A DNA stretch of 64,000 nt from Pseudomonas sp. GGS8 (GTDB lineage Bacteria > Pseudomonadota > Gammaproteobacteria > Pseudomonadales > Pseudomonadaceae), in contig NZ_JALJWF010000001.1 of the NCBI RefSeq assembly GCF_024168645.1, positions 4,529,501-4,593,500 of the forward strand. Reading direction: 5' to 3'. Within the stretch, counting starts at the first letter, position 1. Every line of letters starts with the position of its first letter. Under the pieces are notes generated by a model. That model had not been told where the DNA came from. It was given only the letters and a program-made list of their open reading frames with translations, and made no database searches. Positions 34,015-41,203 of this stretch are shown here, piece by piece. The position numbers and the translations under genes are program-made.

Positions 34015-34074
34015 TCACGACCCGCCTCTGGCGGTCGTGGTAGTCGTGGTCAAGGTAATTCGTGGCTGCTTCAT
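34015..34074 (-). CDS. Putative Thr-rich leader peptide
   Basis: A 19-codon frame from ATG 34074 reads MKQPRITLTTTTTTARGGS and ends with TGA at 34015. Seven of 19 codons are Thr, six of them in a run, as in the E. coli thr leader. A small CCGCC-AGA-GGCGG stem lies at the end of the frame, before the terminator hairpin at 33953-33982, so ribosome stalling at Thr codons could change RNA folding. The ribosome binding site is poor. See the promoter entry: transcription may start only a base or two before this ATG, which would make the peptide leaderless. Confidence 0.6.
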   Translation of the reverse strand: MKQPRITLTTTTTTARGGS

Positions 34075-34081
34075 AAAGCTG

Positions 34082-34110
34082 ACAGTAGCTGCATCGTACC
34101 GGGTTGGCAA
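34082..34110 (-). promoter_or_regulatory. Putative sigma-70 promoter of the leader-hydrolase transcript
   Basis: On the minus strand TTGCCA (34110-34105), a 17-base spacer, and TACTGT (34087-34082). The expected transcription start is near 34075, next to the ATG of the leader peptide at 34074. Confidence 0.5.
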
Positions 34111-34166
34111 GTGAGCGCTACGAGGGTGAAGACTGATTCAAGTATCGATCGTTGAGGTCCGCTTTT

Positions 34167-34206
34167 GGCCGATTACTGCCCGCTACAAAGCACAGCTATC
34201 GGCCCA
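34167..34206 (+). repeat. Dispersed 40-bp palindromic repeat, copy 3
   Basis: GGCCGATTACTGCCCGCTAC... to ATCGGCCCA; the most diverged of the three copies. Confidence 0.5.
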
Positions 34207-34221
34207 AGATCCAACGCGCGG

Positions 34222-34647
34222 TCAGCACAACGACTTCTGGTAATAGAGCCGGGTATGTCCCGGTGGATAGTCTGCCAGGCGTCCGAATTCGGAGTAACCA
34301 AGTTTTCGATAAAAACCGGGAGCCTGAAAGCTGAAGGTCTCCAGCCAGATACCAATGCAGTGTTTTTTCTGCGCAACTTCTTCAGCCATGCGCATTAGCC
34401 GTTCTCCGATACCCTGACCACGCATCGACTCGGGAACGCTGACAAGATCGATGAGCAGCCATTGATAAGAGACCTTGCCATACAGCCCACCAATAACTTC
34501 GTTACTGTCAGCGTCTCGTAGCAATAGAGCAAAAGTTTCATAGGCGTCGTCCCCACCGTTGGCCAGGTTATGGGCCAGCAATGGGGTCAAAATGCCTAGT
34601 CGTTCTGCTTCAGTCGCATTTTCCGAAAGCTGGATTTCTACAGACAT
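34222..34647 (-). CDS. GNAT-family N-acetyltransferase
   Basis: The 141-residue protein has the acetyl-CoA-binding motif A (VPESMRGQGIGERLM), preceded by a beta strand (YQWLLIDLVSV) and followed by FYRKLGYSEFG with the typical Tyr. Substrate unknown. The start ATG 34647 has GGGAGAG upstream. It lies 47 bp downstream of the LysR gene on the same strand and could be cotranscribed with it. Confidence 0.85.
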   Translation of the reverse strand: MSVEIQLSENATEAERLGILTPLLAHNLANGGDDAYETFALLLRDADSNEVIGGLYGKVSYQWLLIDLVSVPESMRGQGIGERLMRMAEEVAQKKHCIGIWLETFSFQAPGFYRKLGYSEFGRLADYPPGHTRLYYQKSLC

Positions 34648-34694
34648 GGCGCTCTCCCTGAGCAGTGAGTAATGGGGTCAACAAGGTATGATTC

Positions 34695-35549
34695 TTAAGC
34701 CCTGCGCGCAGAGCAATACTCCACAATGAGCTGAGTGACCGCTGCCACAATTGTCTGATCCGCTTCAGGTGCGCTGAACAACCGAAACTGCGCATCCGGC
34801 AAATCCGGCAATCCTTGTTCTGTGCCAAGAACCGCCAGTCCTTGCCCCAACTGGCTGACTGGCATGGGCGCTACCGCGAAGCCAGCCAGCGCCGCCGCTC
34901 GCAATCCGGCCGTGCTGCTGCACAACATGGCTGTTCGTTGGGTGATCCCTGCCCGAGCCAGTCGTGTCAGGGCCACCTCGCGATAAGGGCACGGCTCGGG
35001 AAACAGGGCCAGCGGCAACGGTGTCGGTAACTGGGGGACGGGTTGCGCCGACCAGGCCCACACCAGCGGTTCTTGCCAGAGCAGCAGCCCTGTGTCGCTG
35101 GTTTCGCACAGCGAACCAATGACCAATTCCAGATGCCCTTGCTTCATCAAGGCCAGCAACGTGCCCGGAATGCCCACCTGCACGTCGATCTCCATCCCCG
35201 GGTACTGCGCGGCGAAATCCTGAAAAGTCCGCATTAACCGCGACTCGACAAAATCTTCGGATAGCCCGATCCGCAGTCGCCCGTGAAACGGCGTGCGTGT
35301 CAGTTCTGCCCAGGCATCACGGTTCAGCGCGAGGATCGTGCGCGCATAAGCCACCAGGCGCTCGCCATCGGGCGTCAGTTGCTGGGAACGGGTGGTACGC
35401 CTCAACAGGGGTTTACCAATCTGTTCTTCCAATCGCCGCACGTGCCCACTGACCGCGGACTGGGTCAGGTGCAGCTTCTCGGCTGCACGGCTGAAGCCTT
35501 CTTCATCGACGACTGTGACAAATGTCTTGAGCAGCAGAGCATCGAACAT
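34695..35549 (-). CDS. LysR-family regulator, divergent from azoR
   Basis: The 284-residue protein has the standard N-terminal winged helix-turn-helix (residues 1-60: VVDEEGFSRAAEKLHLTQSAVSGHVRRLEEQIG) and a C-terminal substrate-binding domain. The gene is divergent from the azoreductase gene, the classical arrangement of a LysR activator and its target. A perfect 11-bp inverted repeat in the shared intergenic region includes this gene's start codon, so autoregulation is likely. The effector could be a quinone or azo compound, by analogy with azoR-linked regulators; not shown here. Confidence 0.87.
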   Translation of the reverse strand: MFDALLLKTFVTVVDEEGFSRAAEKLHLTQSAVSGHVRRLEEQIGKPLLRRTTRSQQLTPDGERLVAYARTILALNRDAWAELTRTPFHGRLRIGLSEDFVESRLMRTFQDFAAQYPGMEIDVQVGIPGTLLALMKQGHLELVIGSLCETSDTGLLLWQEPLVWAWSAQPVPQLPTPLPLALFPEPCPYREVALTRLARAGITQRTAMLCSSTAGLRAAALAGFAVAPMPVSQLGQGLAVLGTEQGLPDLPDAQFRLFSAPEADQTIVAAVTQLIVEYCSARRA

Positions 35550-35609
35550 AGTTTTAGATGTGATTAATGGCCTATTTATTTGCGATTTATATTCTAAATA
35601 AAACTATGT
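35546..35609. promoter_or_regulatory. Putative LysR operator pair in the lysR-azoR intergenic region
   Basis: ACATAGTTTTA at 35546-35556 and TAAAACTATGT at 35599-35609 are perfect 11-bp inverted copies, 42 bases apart. The left arm covers the start codon of the LysR gene (35547-35549). The right arm lies 44 bases before azoR ATG. The sequence between is AT-rich and could hold both promoters. Confidence 0.5.
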
Positions 35610-35653
35610 TGCAATGTTTGCCGCCCCCCATCTCCCATCACCCGAGGCGTGCC

Positions 35654-36295
35654 ATGACTACTCTTCTGCATATCGAATGTTCCCCGCGCAAACAGCGCTC
35701 GGCCTCCCTTGAAGTCGCCCGCAGCTTCATTGCGCGCTATCAGGAAAACACCCCGGACACTGAAATCATCACCCTCGACCTTTGGAACATGGCGTTGCCG
35801 GAATTCAATGATCTGGCAATGGAAGCCAAATACGCCGGACTCAATGGCACGCCCTTGACCTCGGCACAGCAAGACGCCTGGAACACCTTGAGAACTCTGG
35901 CCGCTCACCTGTACAGCGCGGATGTGCTGGTGATGTCCGTGCCACTGTGGAATTTCAGCATCCCGTACAAACTCAAGCACTTCATTGACCTGGTGTCGCA
36001 GAAAGACATCCTGTTCAGCTTCGATCCGGAGCGCGGTCTGGAAGGCATGCTGCACAACAAGACCGCTGTGGTGATATATGCCCGTGGCCTGGATTTTTCG
36101 GCGCAATCGATCACCCCGGCAGAGCGCTTCGACTTCCAGAAGCCCTATGTGGAAGCCTGGCTGAAATTTATCGGCGTGACGGATGTGCACTCGGTGATTG
36201 TGGAGAAAACCATACTGGGGGAAGACGTTGACCTCAGCGCACGTGAAGCCGCGACTCGGCAGGCCAGGGGATTGGCGGACAGTCTTGGTTGCTGA
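35654..36295 (+). CDS. azoR: FMN-dependent NADH:quinone/azo reductase AzoR
   Basis: The 213-residue flavodoxin-like enzyme has the AzoR signatures: IECSPRKQRSASLEVA near the N-terminus for phosphate binding, PLWNFSIPYKLKHFID near residue 98 and the conserved KTAVVIYARG. It reduces quinones and azo dyes by two electrons and protects from thiol or electrophile stress. ATG 35654 was chosen; an upstream frame from 35567 has no signal. It is divergent from the LysR regulator, with an operator-like repeat between. Confidence 0.88.
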   Translation: MTTLLHIECSPRKQRSASLEVARSFIARYQENTPDTEIITLDLWNMALPEFNDLAMEAKYAGLNGTPLTSAQQDAWNTLRTLAAHLYSADVLVMSVPLWNFSIPYKLKHFIDLVSQKDILFSFDPERGLEGMLHNKTAVVIYARGLDFSAQSITPAERFDFQKPYVEAWLKFIGVTDVHSVIVEKTILGEDVDLSAREAATRQARGLADSLGC

Positions 36296-36315
36296 CGCTT
36301 CCACTGCACCGTAGG

Positions 36316-36450
36316 TTATTCAGCGCCCAACGGGATGTTCAAACCCAGCTTCACGGTGCTCATCGAAACAAGGGTTTTGAATCGTTTGACGTTATTGCTC
36401 TCAAAGAACAACTCGCGGGTCAGGTCGGTGCACTGCTGCATGTTCCTGAC
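36316..36450 (-). pseudogene. C-terminal remnant of an Lrp/AsnC-family regulator
   Basis: On the minus strand, in frame with stop TAA at 36316-36318, a segment reads VRNMQQCTDLTRELFFESNN and then VKRFKTLVSMSTVKLGLNIP. This is the end of the Lrp/AsnC RAM domain, where an NVKRFxT segment and a C-terminal helix are conserved. Upstream the similarity fades after about 15 residues and no helix-turn-helix is present, so the first two-thirds of the gene are gone. It is a decayed gene. Confidence 0.75.
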
Positions 36451-36713
36451 CGCAACAGCGCCAGCAGGCCTGGTTGCGAATGCACAAGCATTGCTAGCTT
36501 CCCTTGCAGGTAAAAAACTCTGCGCTGTTTAGATCAATTATTTCTTTCGGTTCTTTACATAGCGCTGGGTCGAATATCCATAACCGATAAAACCATGTCT
36601 TCGCTTTGATTCTGTATGCGATCAATTCCATAGGGGCGCTACAGCAGACAACGGCGTCCCCGCCACGGCATTAAAGCGGTTTCAACATCAATTCCTGCTG
36701 CTCGGCCATCATC
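36451..36713. other. Intergenic region upstream of the Met-rich gene
   Basis: No coding region was recognised besides the AsnC remnant. The -35/-10 pair of the Met-rich gene is at its end. Confidence 0.4.
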
Positions 36714-36741
36714 TTGTCGTCCCTTCGCCAGTCCTTAGAAT
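36714..36741 (+). promoter_or_regulatory. Putative promoter of the Met-rich protein gene
   Basis: TTGTCG (36714-36719), 16-base spacer, TAGAAT (36736-36741). It lies 50 bp before the ATG at 36792. Confidence 0.5.
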
Positions 36742-36791
36742 CCGCCCCCATCAGCTTCGTCCAACTATCGAATCGCTTAGGGAGTTACACC

Positions 36792-37295
36792 ATGATGAAC
36801 GCCATGCAGATGCCAATGCCGATGATGAACGCCAACATGCCGATGATGGGCATGCCAATGATGATGGCGACCATGAGCTGCGAAATGATGGACGACGGCA
36901 TGATGTGCAAAATGATGCCGGCCGCTGGCATGGACATGGCGATGTTCAAGAACAGCGCTGAAATGATGCAGATGATGATGAACTGCGGCATGCCGATGAT
37001 GATGCACTGCGGCAACATGAGCATGATGTGCATGTCCGGGGCGAGCATGGCCATGCCGATGATGAACATGATGATGCCGATGCCCATGATGGGCATGCCG
37101 ATGCCGTCGATGAAGTGCGTGATGGAATGCACCATGATGGCCGACGGCATGATGTGCAAAATCATGCCGATGGCCGGCATGAACATGGACATGATGAAAA
37201 GCTGCTGCGCCCTGATGATGAAAATGATGAACGATTGCAGCATGCCGATGATGATGAGCTGCAACGGCATGCCAATGATGTGCTGCACCTGCTGA
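36792..37295 (+). CDS. Methionine/cysteine-rich protein, putative metal (copper) binding
   Basis: The 167-residue protein has an exceptional composition: roughly 40 percent Met and about 9 percent Cys, arranged in MPMM, MGMPM and MMMNCG units. It has no signal peptide. Two long repeats each contain an MxCxMMxDGMMCKxMP core (about residues 28-43 and 113-128). Met and Cys thioether and thiol ligands bind Cu(I), so a cytoplasmic copper or silver buffer is plausible, but this rests on composition alone. GGAG is 8 bases before ATG 36792, and a strong terminator follows, so it is a dedicated single gene. Confidence 0.8.
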   Translation: MMNAMQMPMPMMNANMPMMGMPMMMATMSCEMMDDGMMCKMMPAAGMDMAMFKNSAEMMQMMMNCGMPMMMHCGNMSMMCMSGASMAMPMMNMMMPMPMMGMPMPSMKCVMECTMMADGMMCKIMPMAGMNMDMMKSCCALMMKMMNDCSMPMMMSCNGMPMMCCTC

Positions 37296-37314
37296 TCCCG
37301 GGCAGCAGACATTT

Positions 37315-37351
37315 AAAAGCCCCCGCGACCTAACGGTTGCGGGGGCTTTTT
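37315..37351 (+). terminator. Rho-independent terminator of the Met-rich gene
   Basis: AAAAGCCCCCGC pairs with GCGGGGGCTTTTT over a loop of about 12 bases, then T-rich sequence. Confidence 0.92.
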
Positions 37352-37425
37352 CATTCATTCCAGCAGGCACTGCTGTTCCCGCACCTTGATTACCGCTACA
37401 CACAATTACCGCGCTCAACCAAAAT

Positions 37426-37519
37426 CCTGTGGGAGCGGGCTTGCCCGCGAAGGCGGTGTGCCAGGCGACATCAATGTTGAATGTGATGGCCTCTTCGCGG
37501 GCAAGCCCGCTCCCACAGG
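37426..37519. repeat. BIME: pair of inverted REP elements
   Basis: CCTGTGGGAGCGGGCTTGCC at 37426 and its inverse GGCAAGCCCGCTCCCACAGG ending at 37519 face each other over about 55 bases. A near-identical BIME lies at 59238-59333. Confidence 0.9.
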
Positions 37520-37536
37520 TTCATCGCTTCAGGGGG

Positions 37537-38184
37537 TTAGTCCAGACGTTCCGGGTAGGTCACCACCAGATAAGCCACCGCCTCACTGTCGGCGGGGTTG
37601 CGATAGCGGTGGGGCTGGTCGGCGTAGAACAGGATCGAGTCGCCGGTGGACAGCAGATAACGCTCATCGTTGACGCTGATTTCCAGTACACCCTGCGACA
37701 CCACCAGGTTCTCCTGCACACCGGGGCCATGCCCCTCGGAGTGGTCTTCGCCCAACGGGCTCAAGCGCAGTTCGTAGAATTCCGATTGGCGTGCCACGTC
37801 GAACGGGAACAGGGCGCGGCTGACGAAGGCACCACTGGCGCTGACCAGGCGTTTGCTTTGGCTCGCCGACAGCACGGCCACACCTTCGAAAGTCCGGTGC
37901 TCGAGAAACGCCGCCACCGAAACCTTCAAGCCTTTGGCAATTTTGCACAGCACTTTGATCGACGGCACGCTGCGTCCGGATTCGATCTGCGCGAGCATGG
38001 CCCGACTCACGCCACATTGCCGGGCCAGGGCGTCGAGGGACAGATGACGCTTGCCCCGCAGCCGTTGCAGGTTCTGCGCGACCCGCTCGCAGATCGGGTC
38101 TTCTTCCAATTGTTCCAGGCTATTGAAGTCCGTCACGGGTTCGTCTGCGCTCACCAGAAAACGCGAGGGTTGCTGCGCGTTCAC
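37537..38184 (-). CDS. XRE-family regulator with C-terminal cupin
   Basis: The 215-residue protein starts at GTG 38184, which overlaps the stop of the preceding small gene (GTGA). Residues about 35-90 are an XRE helix-turn-helix (RLRGKRHLSLDALARQCGVS, RAMLAQIESGRSVPSIKVL) and residues 130-210 are a cupin sensor domain (GVLEISVNDERYLLSTGDSI, PHRYRNP). Such proteins (PuuR-like type) repress catabolic genes and sense small ligands. A short frame just before it codes for a 53-residue protein, so both are in one transcript. Confidence 0.85.
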   Translation of the reverse strand: MNAQQPSRFLVSADEPVTDFNSLEQLEEDPICERVAQNLQRLRGKRHLSLDALARQCGVSRAMLAQIESGRSVPSIKVLCKIAKGLKVSVAAFLEHRTFEGVAVLSASQSKRLVSASGAFVSRALFPFDVARQSEFYELRLSPLGEDHSEGHGPGVQENLVVSQGVLEISVNDERYLLSTGDSILFYADQPHRYRNPADSEAVAYLVVTYPERLD

Positions 38185-38342
38185 GCGTGACGGGTCTCGG
38201 TCGGTTGGGCGGCCTGGATCCACTGAAAGGCCTGCAGGCCGGCGTTGCGTGCGTACATTTCCCACATGGCCCGTGCCCGATGCTGAGCCTGTTTGCGTTT
38301 GCGGTAGCTGGCGAAGTCAATGAGGTTGTCAGTCGGATTCAT
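38181..38342 (-). CDS. 53-residue conserved-looking protein translationally coupled to the XRE regulator
   Basis: From ATG 38342 the frame reads MNPTDNLIDFASYRKRKQ, then an Ala/His/Arg-rich helix with AMWEMYARNAGLQAFQWIQ, and ends with TGA that overlaps the GTG start of the XRE gene by four bases. It is basic and amphipathic. The tight overlap argues for a real gene. Its function could be to modulate the regulator; no family was recognised. Confidence 0.65.
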   Translation of the reverse strand: MNPTDNLIDFASYRKRKQAQHRARAMWEMYARNAGLQAFQWIQAAQPTETRHA

Positions 38343-38407
38343 GGGGCACTTCACTGTGGTGATGAATGACGGGATGAGCTGAGAGTACGCGGATATTTTT
38401 ATAACGA

Positions 38408-38428
38408 TAAATACTGATTTTGTATTTA
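38408..38428. promoter_or_regulatory. AT-rich inverted repeat before the small gene/XRE transcript
   Basis: TAAATAC (38408-38414) and GTATTTA (38422-38428), 7 bases apart. It lies 66 bp upstream of ATG 38342 in the only AT-rich stretch of the gap, a likely operator and promoter region for autoregulation by the XRE protein. Confidence 0.45.
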
Positions 38429-38460
38429 TTAATGCTCTTTGGTTCTTATGAGTAGCCGCG

Positions 38461-39327
38461 TCAAAGCCCCCGACTGCTCCTGATCAACTCATAGGCCCGA
38501 CGCACCAGCGGGTTCACGGTGTTGGGTCGAATCCACAAGTGGTAGGTCACGTCCGGCAGCCGTGGCAGGCCATCGTTTTCGCCAAGCACGCGCATGTCCG
38601 GGCCGAGCATTTCCATGCTTCTGGGCGTGACGCCCAGCCCGGCACGCGTTGCGGCCTTGATGCCGATCAGGTTCGACGCCAGGTACGCCTGGCGCCATGG
38701 AATGTTGGCGCGCTCCAGCGCCTCCAGGGCGTAGCGACGATAGATACTCGGTTCATCCACCAGAATCAGCGGCAAGGGTTCTTCCGGCGTATGAATGTAC
38801 TGCGCCGAGCAGATCCACCACACCGGCGAGGTGCGCAAGGCGAAGCCTTCGAGCGTCGGGTCTTCACGGGTGGAGATCACCATGTCGACCTTGCCTCGGT
38901 GCAGGTCGTCCATCAGAAACGGGCTGCGGCCGACATCGATCTCCAGGCGCAAGCGTGGGGCCGAGCGGGCGATGTGGCTGAGGATCGGCGGCAGGATGGT
39001 GTCGGCGATGTCGTGGGGCGAGCCGATCCGCAGCACGCCGCTCAAGTTGCTTTCGCGCAGGGAGTTCAGCGCATCGTCGTTGAGCGAGAGCATCTGCCGC
39101 GCATGACGCAACAACTGCAAACCGGCTTCAGTCAGTTGCTTCTGACGCCCGCGCTTCTCGAACAGATTCACCCCCACTTGTTGTTCCAGACGTTGCATGT
39201 GCTGGGTGACCGACGATTGTGTGCGGGCCAGTTGCGCGCCGGCCTCGGCAAAACTGTGGTGATCGACCACGGCAATGAAGGTACGCAGTAATTCGAGATC
39301 GAGGGTAGGTGAAGTCGGCATGGCCAT
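38461..39327 (-). CDS. LysR-family regulator of the sulfur amino-acid locus
   Basis: The 288-residue protein has a LysR helix-turn-helix (residues 10-65: VVDHHSFAEAGAQLARTQSSVTQHMQRLEQQVG) and a substrate-binding domain (SGVLRIGSPHDIADTILPPI near 96). It is divergent from the ABC transporter/dioxygenase/lyase operon that starts at 39573, its probable target. A palindrome at 39358-39384 between the two is the likely operator. The inducer might be a thiol amino acid or a derivative. Confidence 0.85.
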   Translation of the reverse strand: MAMPTSPTLDLELLRTFIAVVDHHSFAEAGAQLARTQSSVTQHMQRLEQQVGVNLFEKRGRQKQLTEAGLQLLRHARQMLSLNDDALNSLRESNLSGVLRIGSPHDIADTILPPILSHIARSAPRLRLEIDVGRSPFLMDDLHRGKVDMVISTREDPTLEGFALRTSPVWWICSAQYIHTPEEPLPLILVDEPSIYRRYALEALERANIPWRQAYLASNLIGIKAATRAGLGVTPRSMEMLGPDMRVLGENDGLPRLPDVTYHLWIRPNTVNPLVRRAYELIRSSRGL

Positions 39328-39357
39328 TTCCGGGGCGGTTTTTATATCAAGGCTGTA

Positions 39358-39384
39358 AACATAAACATTACATTTGTTTATGTT
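39358..39384. promoter_or_regulatory. Palindrome in the divergent lysR/ABC operon promoter region
   Basis: AACATAAAC (39358-39366) and GTTTATGTT (39376-39384) are perfect 9-bp inverted arms, spaced by 9 bases. This is 31 bp before the LysR start and about 190 bp before the ABC operon start. Confidence 0.55.
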
Positions 39385-39572
39385 TTTTTGGCGATATTTT
39401 AGTGTTTAGGTCGAGAGTGTCAGTAAATGCGGGCGTCGTGAAGGTTGTTACTTAGAGCAAACACAGCAAGTTATAACGATATTAGATATTTGAATTTCCG
39501 TTACGCCAACGCTGTACCTAGGATGCCCTCACATCAGGTCGGGGTACTCCGATCAACCATTAGGGGAAGTCC

Positions 39573-40415
39573 ATGCTGCTCAAGCGCAAGCCTGTTAAAC
39601 AATTGTTGCCCGTGATGCTGGGCGGCCTGATCTCATTGGCCGCCAGTTCCGGGGCTCAAGCTGATGCCACCCTGGACAAGATCCAGCAACGCCATGTGCT
39701 GACGGTGGGGGTCGTACTGTCCGGCGGCCCCTTCGGCAGTATCGATCCGGGTACTCAGAAACCTCGGGGCTTGAACGTCGACCTCGCTCAGGAACTGGGT
39801 CGGCAGTTGGGCGCCGAGGTGCAGTTGGTGCCGGTATTGCCCGCCAACCGCGTGCAGTTTTTGCAGCAGGGCAAAGTGGATTTGTTGATCGCCAACATGG
39901 AATGGACCGCCGAGCGCGGTGAGATCCTCGGTTTTGTGCCGACGCCGTTCTACCGTGTCGGCGGTACCGCAGCGCTGCTCAAGGACAGCAAGATCACCCG
40001 CTGGGAAGACCTCAAGGGCCAGCCCGTCTGCACCTCCCAGGGCAGCAGTTACATCAAGCCGCTCACCGAGTTGGGCGCGGAGATCAAGGCGTTCAAGAGC
40101 TCGTCGGAATCCTTGCTCGCGCTGCGTGGCAACAACTGCGTCGCGGCGGTGCATGACGCCACGCTGATCAACCCGCTGATCGCCGACAACGCCGAATGGC
40201 AGGGCTATCGCGCGCTGAGTCCGGAACTCAACCCGGCCCCTTCGGTGATCTGGACCCGACCTGGCGAACGCGATACCCAGGCCCGACTCGACCCCATCGT
40301 CAAGGAACTGCACCGCAGTGGCTGGCTGATCGACGCCCAGACCCGCAACCGTATAACGCCCGCGTCACCGGCCCTGGTGGAGTTGCAGAAACAGTTCCAG
40401 GCCAACGGCGCCTGA
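39573..40415 (+). CDS. Periplasmic substrate-binding protein of a polar amino-acid ABC importer
   Basis: The 280-residue protein has a signal peptide (cleaved near AQA-DAT) and a family 3 solute-binding fold: TLDKIQQRHVLTVGVVLSGG, then KPRGLNVDLAQELGRQLGAE, and NRVQFLQQGKVDLLIANMEW. This subfamily binds polar or cyclic amino acids. GGGGAAG is 7 bases before ATG 39573. First gene of a co-directional cluster: binding protein, two permeases, ATPase, dioxygenase, rhodanese-lyase. The likely substrate is a sulfur amino acid such as cysteine/cystine or a homologue, from context. Confidence 0.87.
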   Translation: MLLKRKPVKQLLPVMLGGLISLAASSGAQADATLDKIQQRHVLTVGVVLSGGPFGSIDPGTQKPRGLNVDLAQELGRQLGAEVQLVPVLPANRVQFLQQGKVDLLIANMEWTAERGEILGFVPTPFYRVGGTAALLKDSKITRWEDLKGQPVCTSQGSSYIKPLTELGAEIKAFKSSSESLLALRGNNCVAAVHDATLINPLIADNAEWQGYRALSPELNPAPSVIWTRPGERDTQARLDPIVKELHRSGWLIDAQTRNRITPASPALVELQKQFQANGA

Positions 40416-40480
40416 GCGGTTCACCTTATCGTTTTCAACAGGCAGTCGAAGAACTCGGCGGTCGTTCAAGGAATCACCGG

Positions 40481-41203
40481 ATGGAACTGTTCGTCCACTG
40501 GGCCGCCGGATTCGGCCTGAACTACGGCTTTCTGCTGGACGCTTATCAGCGCGGAACCCTGGAGCAGGGCGCGCTGACCACGGTGCTGCTGTGCCTGCTC
40601 ACCATCGTCGGCAGCCTGCTGGCGGGCGTCGGTTTGGCGGCGATGTTGACCTCGGGCAAACCCTGGCTGGCAAAACCTGCGCGGGTGTTTGTCGAAGTCA
40701 CCCGCAACACGCCGACGCTGGTGCAGCTGTATTGCGCATTTCTGGTGCTGAACATGCTGCTGACCCAGGCCGTCGGCGCGGCCAACCCGCTGACGCCGTT
40801 CGCCTGGGTGGTGATCGTGATTTCACTGCACAAAGGCGCGTTTCATGCCGAAGCCTTGCGCGCCGGGATCGAAGCCGTGCCGGCGGTGACGATGGAGGCG
40901 GCCAGTTCGTTGGCGTTCAGCAGCCGCCAGTTGTTGTGGAATGTGCAACTGCCGCTGGCCTTGCGCTTCGCCTTGCCGTCGCTGATCAACAACCTGATCG
41001 ACCTGGTAAAAATGACCGCTATCGCCTCGGCCATTGCCGTCGGCGACATCACCTACGCGGCGATCATGATCTGGACCCAGAGCGATAACGTGCTGGAGCT
41101 GATGATTCTGATCCTGACGTTTTTTGGCCTGCTGAGTTTTACCGTCAATTGTGTGGGGCGCCTGCTCGAAGCGCGCCTGAGGATGCCCGGCTATGGCCAT
41201 TGA
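40481..41203 (+). CDS. Amino-acid ABC transporter permease 1 (HisM/HisQ type)
   Basis: The 240-residue membrane protein has about five helices and the binding-protein-dependent permease signature EALRAGIEAVPAVTMEAASSLAFS (EAA loop) near residue 127. ATG 40481 has AAGGAA upstream. It starts 65 bp after the binding protein, and its stop overlaps the start of the second permease. It forms a heterodimer with that permease. Confidence 0.86.
   Translation: MELFVHWAAGFGLNYGFLLDAYQRGTLEQGALTTVLLCLLTIVGSLLAGVGLAAMLTSGKPWLAKPARVFVEVTRNTPTLVQLYCAFLVLNMLLTQAVGAANPLTPFAWVVIVISLHKGAFHAEALRAGIEAVPAVTMEAASSLAFSSRQLLWNVQLPLALRFALPSLINNLIDLVKMTAIASAIAVGDITYAAIMIWTQSDNVLELMILILTFFGLLSFTVNCVGRLLEARLRMPGYGH

Noticed and set aside
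36785..37418. Long minus-strand frames rich in His (or Ile/Met) opposite the Met-rich gene
   Set aside because: They are antisense reflections of the ATG-rich sequence (ATG on one strand gives CAT, His, on the other); no ribosome binding site or independent signals.
37429..38190. 253-codon plus-strand frame over the XRE gene
   Set aside because: Starts inside a REP element and runs opposite the XRE gene, whose cupin and HTH domains are clear.
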